From Taiwanofungus camphoratus (Eukaryota; Basidiomycota; Agaricomycetes; Polyporales; Taiwanofungaceae), in contig CP021229.1 of the NCBI GenBank assembly GCA_003999685.1, positions 1,364,001-1,428,000 on the forward strand: a DNA stretch of 64,000 nt, read 5' to 3'. The position numbers and the translations under genes were made by a program. Positions 1-12,992 of the stretch are shown here, piece after piece (positions within the stretch are counted from its first letter, which is position 1; each line of letters begins with the position of its first letter). The notes under the pieces were generated by a model, which was given only the letters and a program-made list of their open reading frames with translations, did not search any database and had not been told where the DNA came from.

Positions 1-619
1 ACAGATTCAGCGTCCAATGAACAACATATCCGAGTTGACGACTCCCCCCTCACATTCGCCCTCTTCCTCCTCCTCGTCTCCTTTCCCCTTCTCCCCATCT
101 GTAGTCTCGCCTCTTCCCACTAGCTTTGCGAGCGCCACCACGGCTGTGACGACGCCACCTTCATCCGCGTCGCTCGCTTCGAATCCGCCTCCGCCATATC
201 CAGGAGCGGGGAATCGTGCGCTATCGTACCCGTCTGTACCACCGCCGTCGCTCTCATCATCGTTCGGTTCTCCGTCGACGTCGTATCACCCCATGCGTGA
301 CGCTCCGCCGTCGCCAGGGGACGCATTCGGGAGCCGCGGTAACTCGTTCCACCGCCGCGGGAGCTTCGATCGACGTGTAGCCGAGGCAGGGGGCCTGCGT
401 AGTCTGAGCAGGGGCCAAAGCCATAGTCGACGTGCGAGTATTGAACGGGGCGCGCGTGTCGCGGAAACGGGCTCGCTGCTCCCGCGCGGAAGAGCGAGAA
501 GAGAAAGCCTGCAAGAGGCAGTGGAGGATGCGGAGGATGCAGAGGTGGCCATCGCTGCAACGCAGGAGAACGGCGTCAGTGAGCTCGATGAGAAAGCGAA
601 GGGGCACTCATCGGTCTGA
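1..619 (+). CDS. C-terminal part of a Ser/Pro-rich protein, 5' end outside window
   Basis: The reading frame is already open at base 2 and runs to a TGA at 617-619, so the ATG at 17 is probably internal and the gene starts left of the window. About 205 codons are visible. The first half is almost only Ser, Pro, Thr and Ala, with runs of Ser and Pro. The second half is Arg/Ser-rich with repeated short basic-Ser sites (RRGSFDRR, SRRASIERG, RARRESLQ) that look like basophilic kinase targets, then a short acidic Glu/Asp/Ala tail. This is typical of a disordered C-terminal tail. No catalytic domain is visible and I do not recognise the family. An intron just before base 11 (an AG lies at 9-10) is possible. 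Confidence 0.6.
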   Translation, partial: QIQRPMNNISELTTPPSHSPSSSSSSPFPFSPSVVSPLPTSFASATTAVTTPPSSASLASNPPPPYPGAGNRALSYPSVPPPSLSSSFGSPSTSYHPMRDAPPSPGDAFGSRGNSFHRRGSFDRRVAEAGGLRSLSRGQSHSRRASIERGARVAETGSLLPRGRARRESLQEAVEDAEDAEVAIAATQENGVSELDEKAKGHSSV

Positions 620-3600
620 GCGCCTATGGTCGACCCGGTATACTCTCCCTTCTTCGTCTCCGTCGATTTGATATGCTAATTTCGGACATGGACCAATGCT
701 ACTAAGCTTTTTGCTTTCTCAGTGTACGACCCCCTGCCGAGGTGGACTGTATTTGTCGATCACAGCGTGCAGTAGCACCGAAGTAAACTTAGCGAAGCCT
801 TAATTGATTTTGCACATTGGTCTCCGCATACCTTAGGAGTCCACCCAATTAATGAGTCCCTAGACCGACCCTTGTCTGGGTCCACGACAAGGCAAGCAAG
901 ACTTCACTCCAGCTTTAGGATTGCTACTATTTGGGGACATCCTTGAGTACGAACTCGGCACCGTCGGACCTGTTCATATTTTACCAAACATTCACCAGGT
1001 GCACAGTGCTTTAAGGTCGGTACTGTCATAAAGACTGCAGAAGCAGTGTCAATAACAGAGGAAATAAACTGCGCTTGGCCAAAAAGAAACCATCATGGCA
1101 TGTTCTGAATGTGAAGCCCACACAGCGAGCAAACCAGCTTGTAGGCTGACAAACACAGAAAAAAGAATGCTGTAAAACCAATGGTTTGATAGAGACGGTG
1201 ACCGACGTCAAAGCCATTCGGCATAGACACAGTTGGAGGTCTTTGAACACAACAATTTGTATACCCTATGATACAGCTATTGGTTTTGGATTCCAAGACT
1301 GATCACCACAAGCAATAACATAGTCGACAATGACTGATCAATTAAGCCCAATCGAGGAACATGTAGAACAACTCTGACAATGACGCACCGCCAGGTCAAT
1401 CAAATCAAGTATCTAAGAAGGATCTTGAAGCCCCCATGACAAATTACTGTAAGATTGAGTGACGGGTGTACGCAACGAATTCGTGTTCGCCCGATGGCGC
1501 TCAACGCATTTCAGGTTGCGATGACCGAGGACACCTGACAGATTTGGTCAAGGACCTTTTTCTCCTGCAATACCCGGAAGCTGGAGGCAGATGTCTTATA
1601 CCGCAGGAAGACCACCTGCTCCCGCATCCGTGCTTGCACTGCTCTTCGGAAACCCTTGCTGGATGACATTTGCAGGCTGAACAGCTAGCCAAAATACTGC
1701 TAAAGACGAGTAGAAATCCGAGCTACGCACTGGTGGCTGCAAGCATATATGTTTAACAGAATTCAGTGTTGAGCTCAGCGAAGGAGAGCTTCAAACGGTA
1801 ATGGCCACGTGATGAATTCGGGTTAAGACAGTGATGCTATTTCGCTATCTATGAGGTCTAGTCCGACCACATCAATGGAAGGTGCAAATCCCAACATGTT
1901 TTGTTCCTTACTATGCCTCACCGGGGAGTCGGCACCCCCTAGAAGTCGGCAGTTGCCTCTGATTGGCCAAAAAACCGTCTTTTTTGATGGCTTTCGCAAA
2001 TGCCGTAAATCTTATTGGTCGACACCCCAACTGCCGACTTCTAGGGGATGCCGAGTCCCTGGTGAGGCATAGTATCTGTGTTCCAGACGGAGACTAGATT
2101 ATATAGCTGAAGGTGGGATGTAGTCTGAGACTCGTCCGGAAGTCTGGACTGTCGTCGAAAATCTGCAATTATTCGTCGCCGCCGGTCATTCGCGCAGCGC
2201 TTCAAATGTAGTCATACGTAGGCATAGTATCCAGAAGAGCTTACGATGAATCCATCTTGTTGTGACCCTGGTTACTTTGTCTCGTCTGCTATTTTTCTAG
2301 TTCGTCGCTGGACACTAGACCTCCTGGCAACGATTTGACTTCTGGATCATGATTAGCCAGAGGTTATACTCCTTACAAGTATTCAGGTTTCTCGACAACG
2401 ACGTATCATGTCCGGGTATGGACCCTGCTCTATCTTCGTTGGTAGCAGCATCATGCGATCCTGAAGGGCTCCCAATTCGGGGCCACAACAAATAAGCCCA
2501 ACAGATGAAGAGGTCGACAGGTGGGTAACATCCAGTAGCATTGATACTTCCATTACTGATCAACATGGTAGCCGCGAGGATGATACTATTTCCCGATTAA
2601 CAGGTCAATGAATAGTCTAATGGATTTGGATTGTTCCGAGATGAAGAACTCGCCTGTTACTTTGTGTGTCCCCCACAACTGCACCACCGTGTCTGCGACC
2701 ATAATGTCCGAACCCCTTTACCGCGGACCAGGAGTGTTCGAATTGGTTTCTGCCGAAAACCTTACCTGACCAGATGTCTCAGATCGTCTAAGAAAGTGTT
2801 CGTTCCTGCTCTGCAAGCGCCCTCACATCCCTATGTGACACTGATGTCCGCTTGATGCGGGTGCTCAAAGGCCTCGAGGCTCAAGATCGGAGCGCGTACA
2901 CTCTAGCCGCACGCTCAAAGAAGCTTGTTCGAAAGTACTCGAATGCACTGAGCCTGCAAGGAACCTCATGACGGGAGCTGTCTTGTGCACATGGGGACGC
3001 GGGTACGAGGTCTTCTCCTGGTCTTCAGTCGTGCCTAAGTGAGCTGCAATTCAACGGCAATGACGCCTTGTCCGCTTGTGCGCGGATGCCGACCCGCTTA
3101 GGCCCCGTACAAGCCGCGATAGGCGTCTTGGACGATGTATACTGTAGATGTATATGGATAGCCAATTCTCTCATAGATAACGCCAACGCTTTGGTACCAA
3201 CCTAAATAATGGAAACGGAAGCAGTTCATGACATCTGCCGGACCCTAGTAGTATAGTTTTACATACACTCGTATCCGCGCGTTATGTCCTGGTATGATAT
3301 GTGCAGGCGACGTGCCAGCATTGTATGAAGTATGTTCAAAGCACGGTATTAAAAGTTTTGATAATGGTATAACCCTACGTAAGTAGCAATAGCAATACTA
3401 CTTCACAGCTGGTTTGCAATACTTCTTGCCGCCATTCCCGACCGTCTGTCTGCCTGACTCTGTCCTCACGCATCTACATACCCCGAGTCCCAGTTATACG
3501 TCTGCCTGTCGTGGTATCGATGGCTCACACGGAATGGCGATAAGCACATTTGTTCTCCTACGCGATAGTGAGCCGAAGTCGGGATCATCAGTGAAACTTC

Positions 3601-4363
3601 CCGTCGAATGTCTTTCCGTTCTGCAATTGACGGGGAACAGTCACTTGATCCCTGCTAATCCCACCTAAAGTTAAAAGGAGCATTCAAATGGCGAGTTCCT
3701 CATGGTCATGGAACTAGAACTCAGTCTTCAGCCCACGGGAGCGAGAACGCGCCAGACCATGCAACCGGCAAAGTAGGCAATTGGCCAGCCCCTTCAGTAC
3801 CGTGACTGTGATACCAATTGTCAGCCGTTCATGACCACTACATTTTCCCTGTTTTCTCTACGGTGGTCTCACGCACACCTTGCGCAGACATCCTGCTGTT
3901 CTCATCGACGGTCTTCATAATCAGTGGTATGAATCCGTGATCGAACATTGACTGGTCGAGGAGCCCCTAATCACTCATTTGACCGCCGACGCGGGGTTCT
4001 TAACATAGGGTCGGCCCGAGCGCTGAAGATAAATGATCCAATCGCAAGACGCAAAGGGGCCGAACATCTAGGCCGGTGCGGAGGTTTGAATAGCTCGGAT
4101 CTGGACGTCAACGAGCGGAAGGCATTCTGAGGAGTCTCAGAAGCCCTCCGTCCCCTCGTGGCCGGAGCATGTCTAGAGCAGAGTCATCCTATAAATCCAT
4201 CACTTTGACCTCATTGCCAATGCACAGGAGACGACCTCGCAGACCCGTCTTTGTATTGTCAAACTTACCTCCTATAAATCGCCGATCGTCTATTCATTCT
4301 GTAGACAAGTCCCAGCGCGACTAGACAGCTGCTCGTGACGTATACCTGCAAAAAGATATCCCA
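620..4363. other. Gene-poor stretch of 3.7 kb
   Basis: Only short, low-quality open frames (under about 85 codons) occur here on either strand, and none resembles a known family or continues through plausible introns. The only structured element I see is the MITE at 1911-2072. The stretch probably contains the 3' UTR of the left gene and the promoter of the gene at 4364, plus eroded repeat-derived sequence I cannot name. Confidence 0.6.
1911..2072. mobile_element. MITE (162 bp) with 45-bp terminal inverted repeats and TA target-site duplication
   Basis: The element starts CTATGCCTCACC and ends GGTGAGGCATAG. The left 45 bases (1911-1955) match the reverse complement of the right 45 bases (2028-2072) with only about three mismatches. 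TA dinucleotides flank both ends (1909-1910 and 2073-2074), the duplication expected for Tc1/mariner (Stowaway-like) insertion. The interior is about 70 bp and non-coding, so it would need a transposase supplied elsewhere. The arms are nearly identical, which suggests a fairly recent insertion, and the whole element can fold into one long hairpin. Terminal repeats and target duplication are seen directly; the superfamily is inferred from TA alone. Confidence 0.9.
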
Positions 4364-4880
4364 ATGGCTGTCGTTGCCTCCTCATCCACCACATATTCGG
4401 CCTTGCCGTCGACCTCCATGAATTTGTCGATGAAAGGGGTCGCTACTCATAGTGCACCCTCACCATTGACGAATGCTCAGTTTGCGTTTGCCTCCATAAG
4501 GGGCAACATCTGTCTTGTACAAGGTGAGTTCTTTTGCGTCGTCAGGGGCACCTCCTCGTCTGACTGTTCTCGCATCTCATTCAGTGTCAGGTCCCTCGCC
4601 AGGGAAGATGTCGTCCGCACTAATGGCATCCGATGTGAACGTCTTCCGGCACGAGTTCATCACTCAATTCCGCTACTCTCACAGTGCGTCGGTGCACCCT
4701 GCGGACATGCATGTCCTCGAACCGATCGACGAGCGTTGTATTTTGTACGAGGAGGAAAAGGGGACAGTGTTCCTTGCTCGCGATGTTATGGCGCGGCTTC
4801 AGACGCTGACTATGGAGGTGCAACGAGCATCGAACCCGTACCGATTGCGGGGGTCCGGACAGGTTGCGCGGCTACGCTAG
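4364..4880 (+). CDS. Small protein of unknown function (151 aa, two exons)
   Basis: Exon 1 runs 4364-4523 and exon 2 4585-4880. The intron 4524-4584 has GTGAGT at its donor and TTCAG at its acceptor. Splicing joins the first frame (starting MAVVASSS) to the second frame (VSGPSPGKMSSALM) without a break and gives 151 residues ending at TAG. The N-terminal third is Ser/Thr-rich. The C-terminal half looks folded and charged (HEFITQFRYSH, LEPIDERCILYEEEKG, ARDVMARLQTLTMEVQR). There is no signal peptide, membrane segment or known motif. A second acceptor six bases downstream (4590) would change the product by two residues. I do not recognise the family; the clean frame-preserving intron is the main reason to call it a gene. 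Confidence 0.6.
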
Positions 4881-5710
4881 ACGAAAGAGGGGTGGCAGAT
4901 ATTGTGCAGTATGTTTTCATGTAGCATTATCTACGGTTAGTTCCATACACTAGGGATGTACGTGTAATTTATTGTTATCAAAGATATTTCTTGTATTCTA
5001 GACAAATGTGTGGAATCTTCCTTGTCATAGTGTGAGTTTCCCATTGTAACTGCGTTGCTCTGGTTCGTGGTACAAAGATGAGTACTGAAACGGAGCTCTC
5101 CCATGTGAAAGTAATATCATGATAAGCGTTTTATGACAAATAATCAATTGGCGTCCAGATGTAACACTTGATGCCCATGATAATTGAATATTGACACTGA
5201 TGAGGTCGAGAGTGAGGATGTACAGCCCGCTCCATAAGTGAATTGAAGATCTTCTTAAAATTTCAAGTCGAGCCTTTAAATGTTCGAGCAATAAGTTTAC
5301 AGTAGCAATGATTTGACAAGGTAGAAAGGGGGCTTGACTAGGTTGGCTGCGCTAACTGGCAATTGACAGAGAGTCATGGTGCAGGGCAGTACTCCATTCA
5401 TTACGAGAGTGCAATTCTGATCTACCGAGTGCGAACTTCAGTGCCTCTGCAGGTCGACTCAGGATGGCCAACCCCAGTGGTTAGCATCAGTATGGGTTTT
5501 CCTGATGTCATTCTCCGTGATTTCCGACCTGTCCACTGGTGAGATGAGCTCAAAACACGCCGAGCATTCAAGCAGGATGTAACTCTAAATTGGGTCCTAT
5601 AGCGCCGCTGATCATCGTCGGAAGTGTTTGATTCTCGAACAAATTTGAGGGAATGCTAACTACTGATTTGAACTTTGAGTAGGCTAAATTCAAAGTCCTG
5701 CTATGGAGCA
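4881..5710. other. Intergenic, convergent
   Basis: This stretch lies between two genes that point at each other, so it holds both 3' UTRs. It is AT-richer than its neighbours. No frame of interest was seen. Confidence 0.6.
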
Positions 5711-8700
5711 TCACGTCTGATACATGGGCGCTTTACAATGCCAAGATATTTCTGATCGACACATCGGACAGCTTGAAGAATGGCTTGTGTTAAACCACTG
5801 TTAAATACTGTGAGATGGATAAGGAATCGAATGGTTGAACTACTGACCTTGTAAAGACAGCCTGCGTGGAACGGATTTTTACAAGTCTTGCAAGGCTTGC
5901 GTGGTAAGCTGCTATCCATGGCACTGATGGTACTGGAGGATCGCAAGATGAGATCAGGCCATAGTATGTTCATCTCTCAACGTACGAGTAACATATAGCA
6001 CATTCCCCCAGACCTTCGAAATGAGAAGTAACATTCTTCTTGAAGAAGCTTAGGCCGTCGATAATACTACCGCTCTAGAAGAATCTCAAAGGGTCAGTTG
6101 AGGATAGAAGGGATGACAGCTATCTCATACCCTATAGGAGAGGATCTGCTGGACACCAAGTATCCACGCTCTCCAACGCTCATCAGATACGCCCACCCAC
6201 TTAGGATCTCTAATTTCAATTCCGTGGAGGGGATAATCCGAAGGTAGCTTGACTGTGATTTCGAGATGGTGCTCATCAACGGCATAGGATGCTGTAACCT
6301 CATTTACGGTATTCGCGACTTTGATCGTCCAGATTTCGTCCACGAGGTCAGCAGCAGCATTGGGGTTTTTGACCTGAGCTAGTTGAGTCCTGATGATAGC
6401 CGGCGAGAAATGGATGGATGTGTACGTGGTAAAAGCATTGAACAGCTGACGATCCCTGCAGTCGGCTAGCCAGTCGCGTATCAGGGAAGGGATTACGAGC
6501 AGTGCTCGATAGTAAAGGTGAGCGGCCAGCAGTTGAATGCTCAAGAAAGTATCAGAGGGGTATGCTTGTGCATATAATGTCGGTTAGAACAAAAGTTATG
6601 GGAGAACGTCAAACTCACTATCAATATAGTATTCGTCTACTCCCCATATGTCGAGTTTAAATGCCTTCGGTATACCTCCATACAAGCCGAGTACATTGAT
6701 GATTGTTGGAAGGAACTGCATAGCGACGACTTCGAGTTCGCGCATGTGATCAATATAGCCCGACTTCACTTTAAGCGACTAACGAAGAAACAGTCAAGAC
6801 ATTGTAGTATGGTGTATTTTTCACACACACCGCATTGGTAAATAGATCGAAGGTTATCATCCACGAAATGAGATAACCGGACAGGTCCTATATCATCCTC
6901 AGACTTGGGAAGATATCATCTGAACGCCACAAAGATGACACACCTGACAATCCTGCTCTGTGTCGTTTTCATGATTGAGACTCCGTTGTAGAATATCGAC
7001 TAACTCTAAGGGAAGTCGAGGCCTCACAGTGGCCTCCGAGTCAACTGCGGCCTCGATGACCAAATGTTCCGTGTACTTCATGGCTGCTTTGTGGAGAAGT
7101 TGATACGCCATTCTTTGCACATCAACGGAAGAATCCATCACGACATGGCACATCTAATCAATCCGTTGAGAGACCTTCTATGAGAGCAACTTATGTAACG
7201 TGCCTTCGATAGCACACCTTCATCAACGAGTTCTTCTGGCAAATCCTGGACAATCTGCAGAGCTAGCTCGCGGCAGACAGACAAAGGAGCAGACTCCTGT
7301 GTTCGGTCTAATAACTACATTTTAGACTTTCCCTTCTATTTGAAAGGATACACATACCCAGGTTCTGAGCTGCTAGCTCTCGGATGAGCACAAGACATGT
7401 AGCTTGCCTTTCTTGCCAGAGAGCATGTAGGGATTTGTTAGTGGAGGCTAAATCCTGCACGGTAATAAATAGCTGTAAACTTCTGCCGAGTGCCACCAGC
7501 GTCGAACGGTCACTGAATGACGAGTTCTATTATGTAAAATTGATGATAAGGCAAATTGTCAAATATATATGAATAAACAATACCTCCAGATTGTTCTCCA
7601 TTACGTCGAAAATGAGTCCCCAGTGCGTGCCAGGAACACTCTGCAGAATAGGAGCCAAGTGCAAGAACACAAGGATCATCTCACTCTCGACATCCTCATC
7701 CAACTCTTCGTCTGAGGTTATCCATTGTTGGCATGCTTTCATTAAGTTCACTGCTCTCGGTTGAGGGAGGAAGATCACATCAGACTCAGGATTGGGCGCA
7801 GTGACTGCCAATTTACGAAGAAGCCACAGTCCATCCGTGTTTGCCTTCCTGGCAGGAATTCCGAGCATGCCTGCTGCCAGCTCATTCCTGTACAGATCCA
7901 GGAGCGGAGGGTTGGGAGCATACCGGGTGATGGACAACAAAATGGCTAAAGATGTTTGTGGAGCTGAATAGATATATTAGAACCGAACTGTGTGAGAACA
8001 GCCGCCAGTATATACCTGGCTTCTCAAGTTTTCGAGCAATAGTCATCCAGCCTTCGGCTTCCTCCTTCGAAGAATTGTTTATGGCATGTTGCAGAATCAA
8101 ATGGAGGATTCGAGACTCCCTCACGGTATCCTGACGCTTTCCATGATTGATCAGGCTACTAACAAGCCTTCCGATACCATCCAAGGAATCGTCTGCCTTG
8201 TTAGCAAGCATAGCAGCCACCAAGTTCCCGTGCCAACCCTCCTCTTGCGTGGAGGAGAGAAGATATGCCGTGATCTGCTGTGCTCTGATGGTGATTTCTT
8301 GTAAAGTGGTCCCCGATGCCTGATTAGCGAAAACTGGACTCGGAGAAGTTGGACTCTGTAGCGAGTCATTCGCATACAAAGACAGTGCGATAATATGCCG
8401 CAAGGCCCATATGTGTTCCTTTGCAGAATGACGGTCCTGGACGAGGTGTAGCAACAGGGCGTCGACAATACGCGCATACATTGAATACCCAGAGCTGTCG
8501 TACACTTGATCGGAGAGATGTTGAGACTCGTAAAACGAGGCAGGTGGCACGAGGGGATCAACAACGGCCAAACTTGTATCGAAGGGACTTGATGGAAGGC
8601 CGTCTAGCATAGCGTCCAGTTCGTCTCTGGATGGAAAGATATCAACCATAAGGTCAATATCCAATCCGGGACAGGGCTCTGCAACTGTTTGCAGAATCTG

Positions 8701-11700
8701 TTCTGGTCTGTGAAAGTATTAGTCGCTATAGCATAAGCCTTATGTAGTTGGGCTCACGTTGGCTGGGTGGAACAATCTGCAAGAAGGTCACGAAGCCTCT
8801 GCTTGATGAGTACACAAGTTTTGTCCTTCATGTCTTTTGGCGCTTGTGCCACCCATGCTTCCCAAAGTCTTTGCGCAGGATGAAGTTGGGGTGCATCGAC
8901 AAGCCTGAATTTGGGTAAGAGATGTGCCAACAGGAAGATGTTCGATAGAAGTGACAATAAGACTTCTTCCGGTAGTTGGAGCAATCGCTGATGTTCAAAT
9001 AGTGCGTTGATGAGCTCCAAGAAGACATCGAAGGCATCAAGTCCGGCCTCGCCATCGCGCAAAACGTTTTCACAGTGCAATGTGAAAGCAGAACTGAGAC
9101 TTGCAACCAATCTTTGAAAACAATCCTGCGAGACGAAATACCCTAGTTTAACGAATAAGCAAATATGAAAGTCGCAGAGACATAGAAGAAAGAAAGCAAA
9201 CCAGGGTTGTACAATATCTTCCTGATAAGGGTCGACTTGATGGAGGAGGAGGGTTCTGCAAGAGCTTCAACCAGTAAGTCGTCAGCTAAGTTATCAAGGG
9301 TTTCCGTCCGCGGTTCCAAGTAATCAGGAAGCTGGCCTTGTTCAGCGGCATTCAGAAGAGGTATCAGAATTGGACTAGCATCCTCTGGATGGGCTGCGAT
9401 CGTGAAGAGTACTCCCTGCCATGATTGTAGACAAATTGCCTCATTCTGGCGGCGAGAAAGATAGACGAGGAGGAGCGCAGGCGAAGTCGAGAGTAGACGG
9501 TACATATGATGTCTTATTGTTTCATCAATACGCTACAAAAAAATCAGAACAATCAACAGTCAATAATCATGCGTTGAATTACTCATACCTCTGCCAGCTC
9601 AGAATCAGCGAACAAAGTTTCTCCGATAGCGTCCAAAATGCGAGCAAGCGATGACAGGTGCTCGGAGGCCGGAGCCTCTTCATTGTTAAGAATGTTCTCG
9701 CACTGCTGGATTACAAGCTGCACGACCTCTCTAATCAGCGCTTTCGCAGCGACACCAGGGCCGCTTTCCGTCTCGAAGCGATCCTGGAAAAGTTTCAGAA
9801 CTGTGGGTACGAGTGGGGAGATATCTGCATCTTCTGTGTCGAGTTGGTATTTCATGCCCGACGCGAGGGCCTCCCAAGCCGCACCAAACAATTCTACCGG
9901 GATATCAGCTGTCAACGAGCATACCTACTTTATCAGGCCTCAACTTACCTACATCTAACTGGTACAAGGACGTCAGAGTCCGGACCATGAGCTGACCAGC
10001 AGTGACTCCTTCAATTTTCAGATGCTGAGAACTGAGCTCTTCCCAGACTCTAGCAAACTGTCCGGCGGTCAACTTTCGTACAGCCTCGCTCCGGGCGCCC
10101 AGGTCAATGGTGTTGCTTATCGCGCCGAACATCAACAGACTCGCCTCCTCCGGCCTACTGTGAATCACTCGCCGAATCACGAAGACAAGACATTCTAGGA
10201 GCGCAGACAGGAATGCAGCAGAAGCGGCGGTCCTATCAAGCGAGCTCAGTGCACGGCCATCTATTGCGGCCCAGAACGAAGTGAAAAGGTCATGTAACGG
10301 ATTTGTAGATGAAGTTGCCAGAACCTACAAAATGAAGTTGGTCATATGAGTTGATCGGTCAAGTCGAGACCAGATGTACGTACCGAGGAAGGTATGGTAG
10401 ATAATATTATGAGAACTGCAGGGTAGCCTTGAATAGGCGATCCTAAACAACCTAATTCTAGGAACTGCAGAAATTCGCGATATGCGGCGGAGCTTGCTGT
10501 GCTCAGGCCTCCTCGCGTTGGTGTCCGAGTTTTTGTTGGACGTTCATCGTCTTCGTCGTCTTCTGAGTCGGGGTCTTCTCCATCATCTGCGTCCTTCTCC
10601 GACAAAGCCTCCATCTCCCACACCTGGGGAAACCCTTGGTTTACTGTGAACAACGCAGGCTGCAGGCAAAGTAGAATGTGTACCAACCTCTCAAGAACGT
10701 CAGAAGAGGCTGCCACATTGTCCCTCTAACATTCGCGTCTGGCTCAACCCAAGCGGAACGCAGTACAGCAGTGCTGAGGACAGGTAGCAGTGTCTTAAGA
10801 TGACCTGCAGAAGATATGAGAAAGCAGACGACAAAATAAAGGCTGTCGCACCTTTACATGTCCGAAGAAGCGTCTGCAGTAATGACCACGCCGAACTGCG
10901 TAATCCAGGCTGATTGAAGCCGAAGCTCTCTACTTGCACAAACGGCGGCATCCGCGCATGATACAATGAAGACCACAGCGCAGGATTCGAGAACGGTTTC
11001 AAGAACTCGTCTGGCATATAGACCTCTTGTAACTCTGTGTAAGCATCTGTGAATTTGCACAAATGAAGAACCAATGGTTATCATTCTGCTCATGTACACA
11101 CAAAGACATAGACCACCCACTGATGACCCACTCTGCCGAGCCGAATGCACCCACCCGCAGCCTCGCCTTCCTGTCCTGTTCCTCCTCCTGTTCCTCCTCC
11201 GTCTTCGCACGAGTGCTCGATTCCTCATCTCGCCGCACCGGAACTGGCCGACCTGGTCCCTTCCTCTGTGGCACTGGCGACGCCGCCACGGGCTGCGGAG
11301 GGTTCACATACAAGTACATGCCGCTGGGATTGAGTATCGTCCGATGTATAAACTCCCATACATGTTGCAAAAGATCCGGGTCAAGAACGAGCTTCGCGCC
11401 AGAGGCGTCGGCGAGCGTGACGTACTTATTCCATGACTCCCGTGCAAAAGTACACACCTGCCGATCTACGTCGTGCACTACCATACACCATACGCCAAGG
11501 AGATACTCCGCGTGGTCCGCTGAGGCGACCTCGCGGATGTGGGAGAACAGCTGGTCCCGCACCGTAGGCAGGCGTAGTAATGAAGTGTGAAGGCTGACGG
11601 CGAGCAGCCGGATGCGGCGGGATGGGTGCAGGAACAGTTGCGGGACGTGATGGAGCTGTTGAAGATGAGGAACCTGTTCATGCTGTAGACGGAAACAGGA

Positions 11701-12092
11701 CGCACCCACACCGGGAGAGTGTCCGCGAGCACGGTCAGCAGCGGGCTGTCGGCGCCCTCATTCCTCGCTTTGTCTACCCACGCTATTTGCAGTTCCTCCA
11801 GTGCCCGTCGTTTTGTGATTGAATCTTTCTTTGCGAGTCTCCTCAGCACGACAAGCAGCTCGGGCGGCAGGGTCTGTGCAAGACCGAGTGTGTCCAACGG
11901 ATCAGGCTGAACGGGCGTAGGCTTCACCGGGGGTATATAGACCTTCCTGGGTTCCTTGCTCTTCTTCTCCTTCCCTTTGGCCTTCTTCTCCTTCGGAATT
12001 GTGGGCTCTTCAAACTGACCAGACGCTGCCGCCGCCTTTTTTGCATACTTTTTGCGCGTCGCGGACGACGCGGACGACTTACTCTTCGCCAT
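5711..12092 (-). CDS. LTN1: E3 ubiquitin ligase listerin (Ltn1/Rkr1), ribosome-associated quality control
   Basis: Listerin ubiquitinates nascent chains stuck on split 60S ribosomes. The start is the ATG at 12092; a Lys/Ala-rich leader is followed by the conserved N-terminal signature LPPELLVVLRRLAKKDS. The long middle is alpha-helical HEAT-like sequence split by many short introns. Near the end an RWD-like segment is visible (EVTASYAVDEHHLEITVKLP, about 6210-6290), then GSIIDGLSFFKKNV, then the C-terminal RING. The RING is split over three exons (about 5711-6020): GECAICYS, then LPRKPCKTCKNPFHAGCLYK, then WFNTSHSSSCPMC. All eight zinc ligands are present (C-x2-C, C-x2-C, H-x2-C, C-x2-C). The stop is TGA at 5713-5711, a few residues after the RING as in the family. 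The size (6.4 kb, roughly 1700 residues after removing introns) fits. Not every internal exon was traced. Confidence 0.95.
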
Positions 12093-12323
12093 GACGGTGC
12101 CGGGTCAAGTTGATGGTGATAGTTGATGGTGAGGTCGAACAGTGATGGTAGACTCGTATTTGCGCGAAGTGCTTTTATCGAGAGTCCGAGGTGCGTCACT
12201 TCCGGAACAAAGTCGGAGAGTGGCAGATCAAGCACCCACACCCAGGTCTCAATATGACTCGAGGGACGAAGGTCAAGAGTTTAGCAAACGGAAGCACACA
12301 CATCAATTGTGAAGAAATTCCTG

Positions 12324-12354
12324 GTGTATATATATACATATATATATATACACA
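12324..12354. repeat. TA dinucleotide microsatellite
   Basis: An alternating TA tract with one CA interruption lies in the 294-bp head-to-tail gap between the LTN1 promoter and the end of the small gene at 12387. It may act as part of the LTN1 upstream region or the neighbour's 3' UTR; nothing in the sequence decides this. Confidence 0.7.
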
Positions 12355-12386
12355 ATCTTTACTATACCATATAGAACCTGAACATA

Positions 12387-12992
12387 TTACGTGTCAAGAG
12401 CTGCCAAATGATCTACCAGATCCTCCATGACCGACTTAGACCGAGCGTGTCCTGTATCGTCTGATAGTCTGTGAGAGGAGGCTGAAATGGTGGACGATCT
12501 CTTGACAGGTACGAGCGGCGTTCCCTCAGGCTCAAATCCGGGAGCGATTCTACGCAACGCCTCGCGTTTCCTGCGTTCCTTCTCCTCTTCTCGAGACTTG
12601 AGATAGGCCTCACGGCGTGCTGCATGCGCAGCAAGCGTTGATCTTCGCGAACCCTCGAGTCTGATGACATGAGGCTCTAGGGTAAAGGGATACACGAACT
12701 ATAGGTGAAGATCAGAGTCGAAAACAGCGACAATTCGTCAAATGGAGCCCTCACATATGCGTTTACACTGTCAGGTAACGGATGGATGTCTGGTGGGAGC
12801 TCAATCTGTACACATCTGCGTGAAGCAGCTAGGTTTGCATCAACTAGTGTGCACTTACAGGCCGTGGTACTCGGAGACTTGGAGATTTAATCAATGGAAC
12901 ACGAGAGGCTGCTGCATACTGGGATTGTGCTTTTGACAAAATCAGCGCATGGCTTTTGCAGTGATCACCATAAGCCAACTTTTCTGGGTCAT
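12387..12992 (-). CDS. Small protein of unknown function (148 aa, four exons)
   Basis: Proposed exons on the minus strand are 12992-12969, 12918-12859, 12805-12755 and 12698-12387. All three introns are GT-AG and 50-56 nt long, and the frame stays open throughout. The product begins MTQKSWLM. A well-ordered core reads IELPPDIHPLPDSVNAY then FVYPFTLEPHVIRLEG, which looks conserved. It is followed by a charged helix rich in Arg, Glu and Lys (EAYLKSREEEKERRKREALR) and a Ser-rich tail ending VDHLAALDT. There is no membrane segment or signal peptide. The first exon (8 codons) is the least certain part. I feel I have seen the PxxVxxYFVYPFTLEPHV core in other fungal proteins but cannot attach a function. 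It is head-to-head with BUR1 across about 230 bp. Confidence 0.65.
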
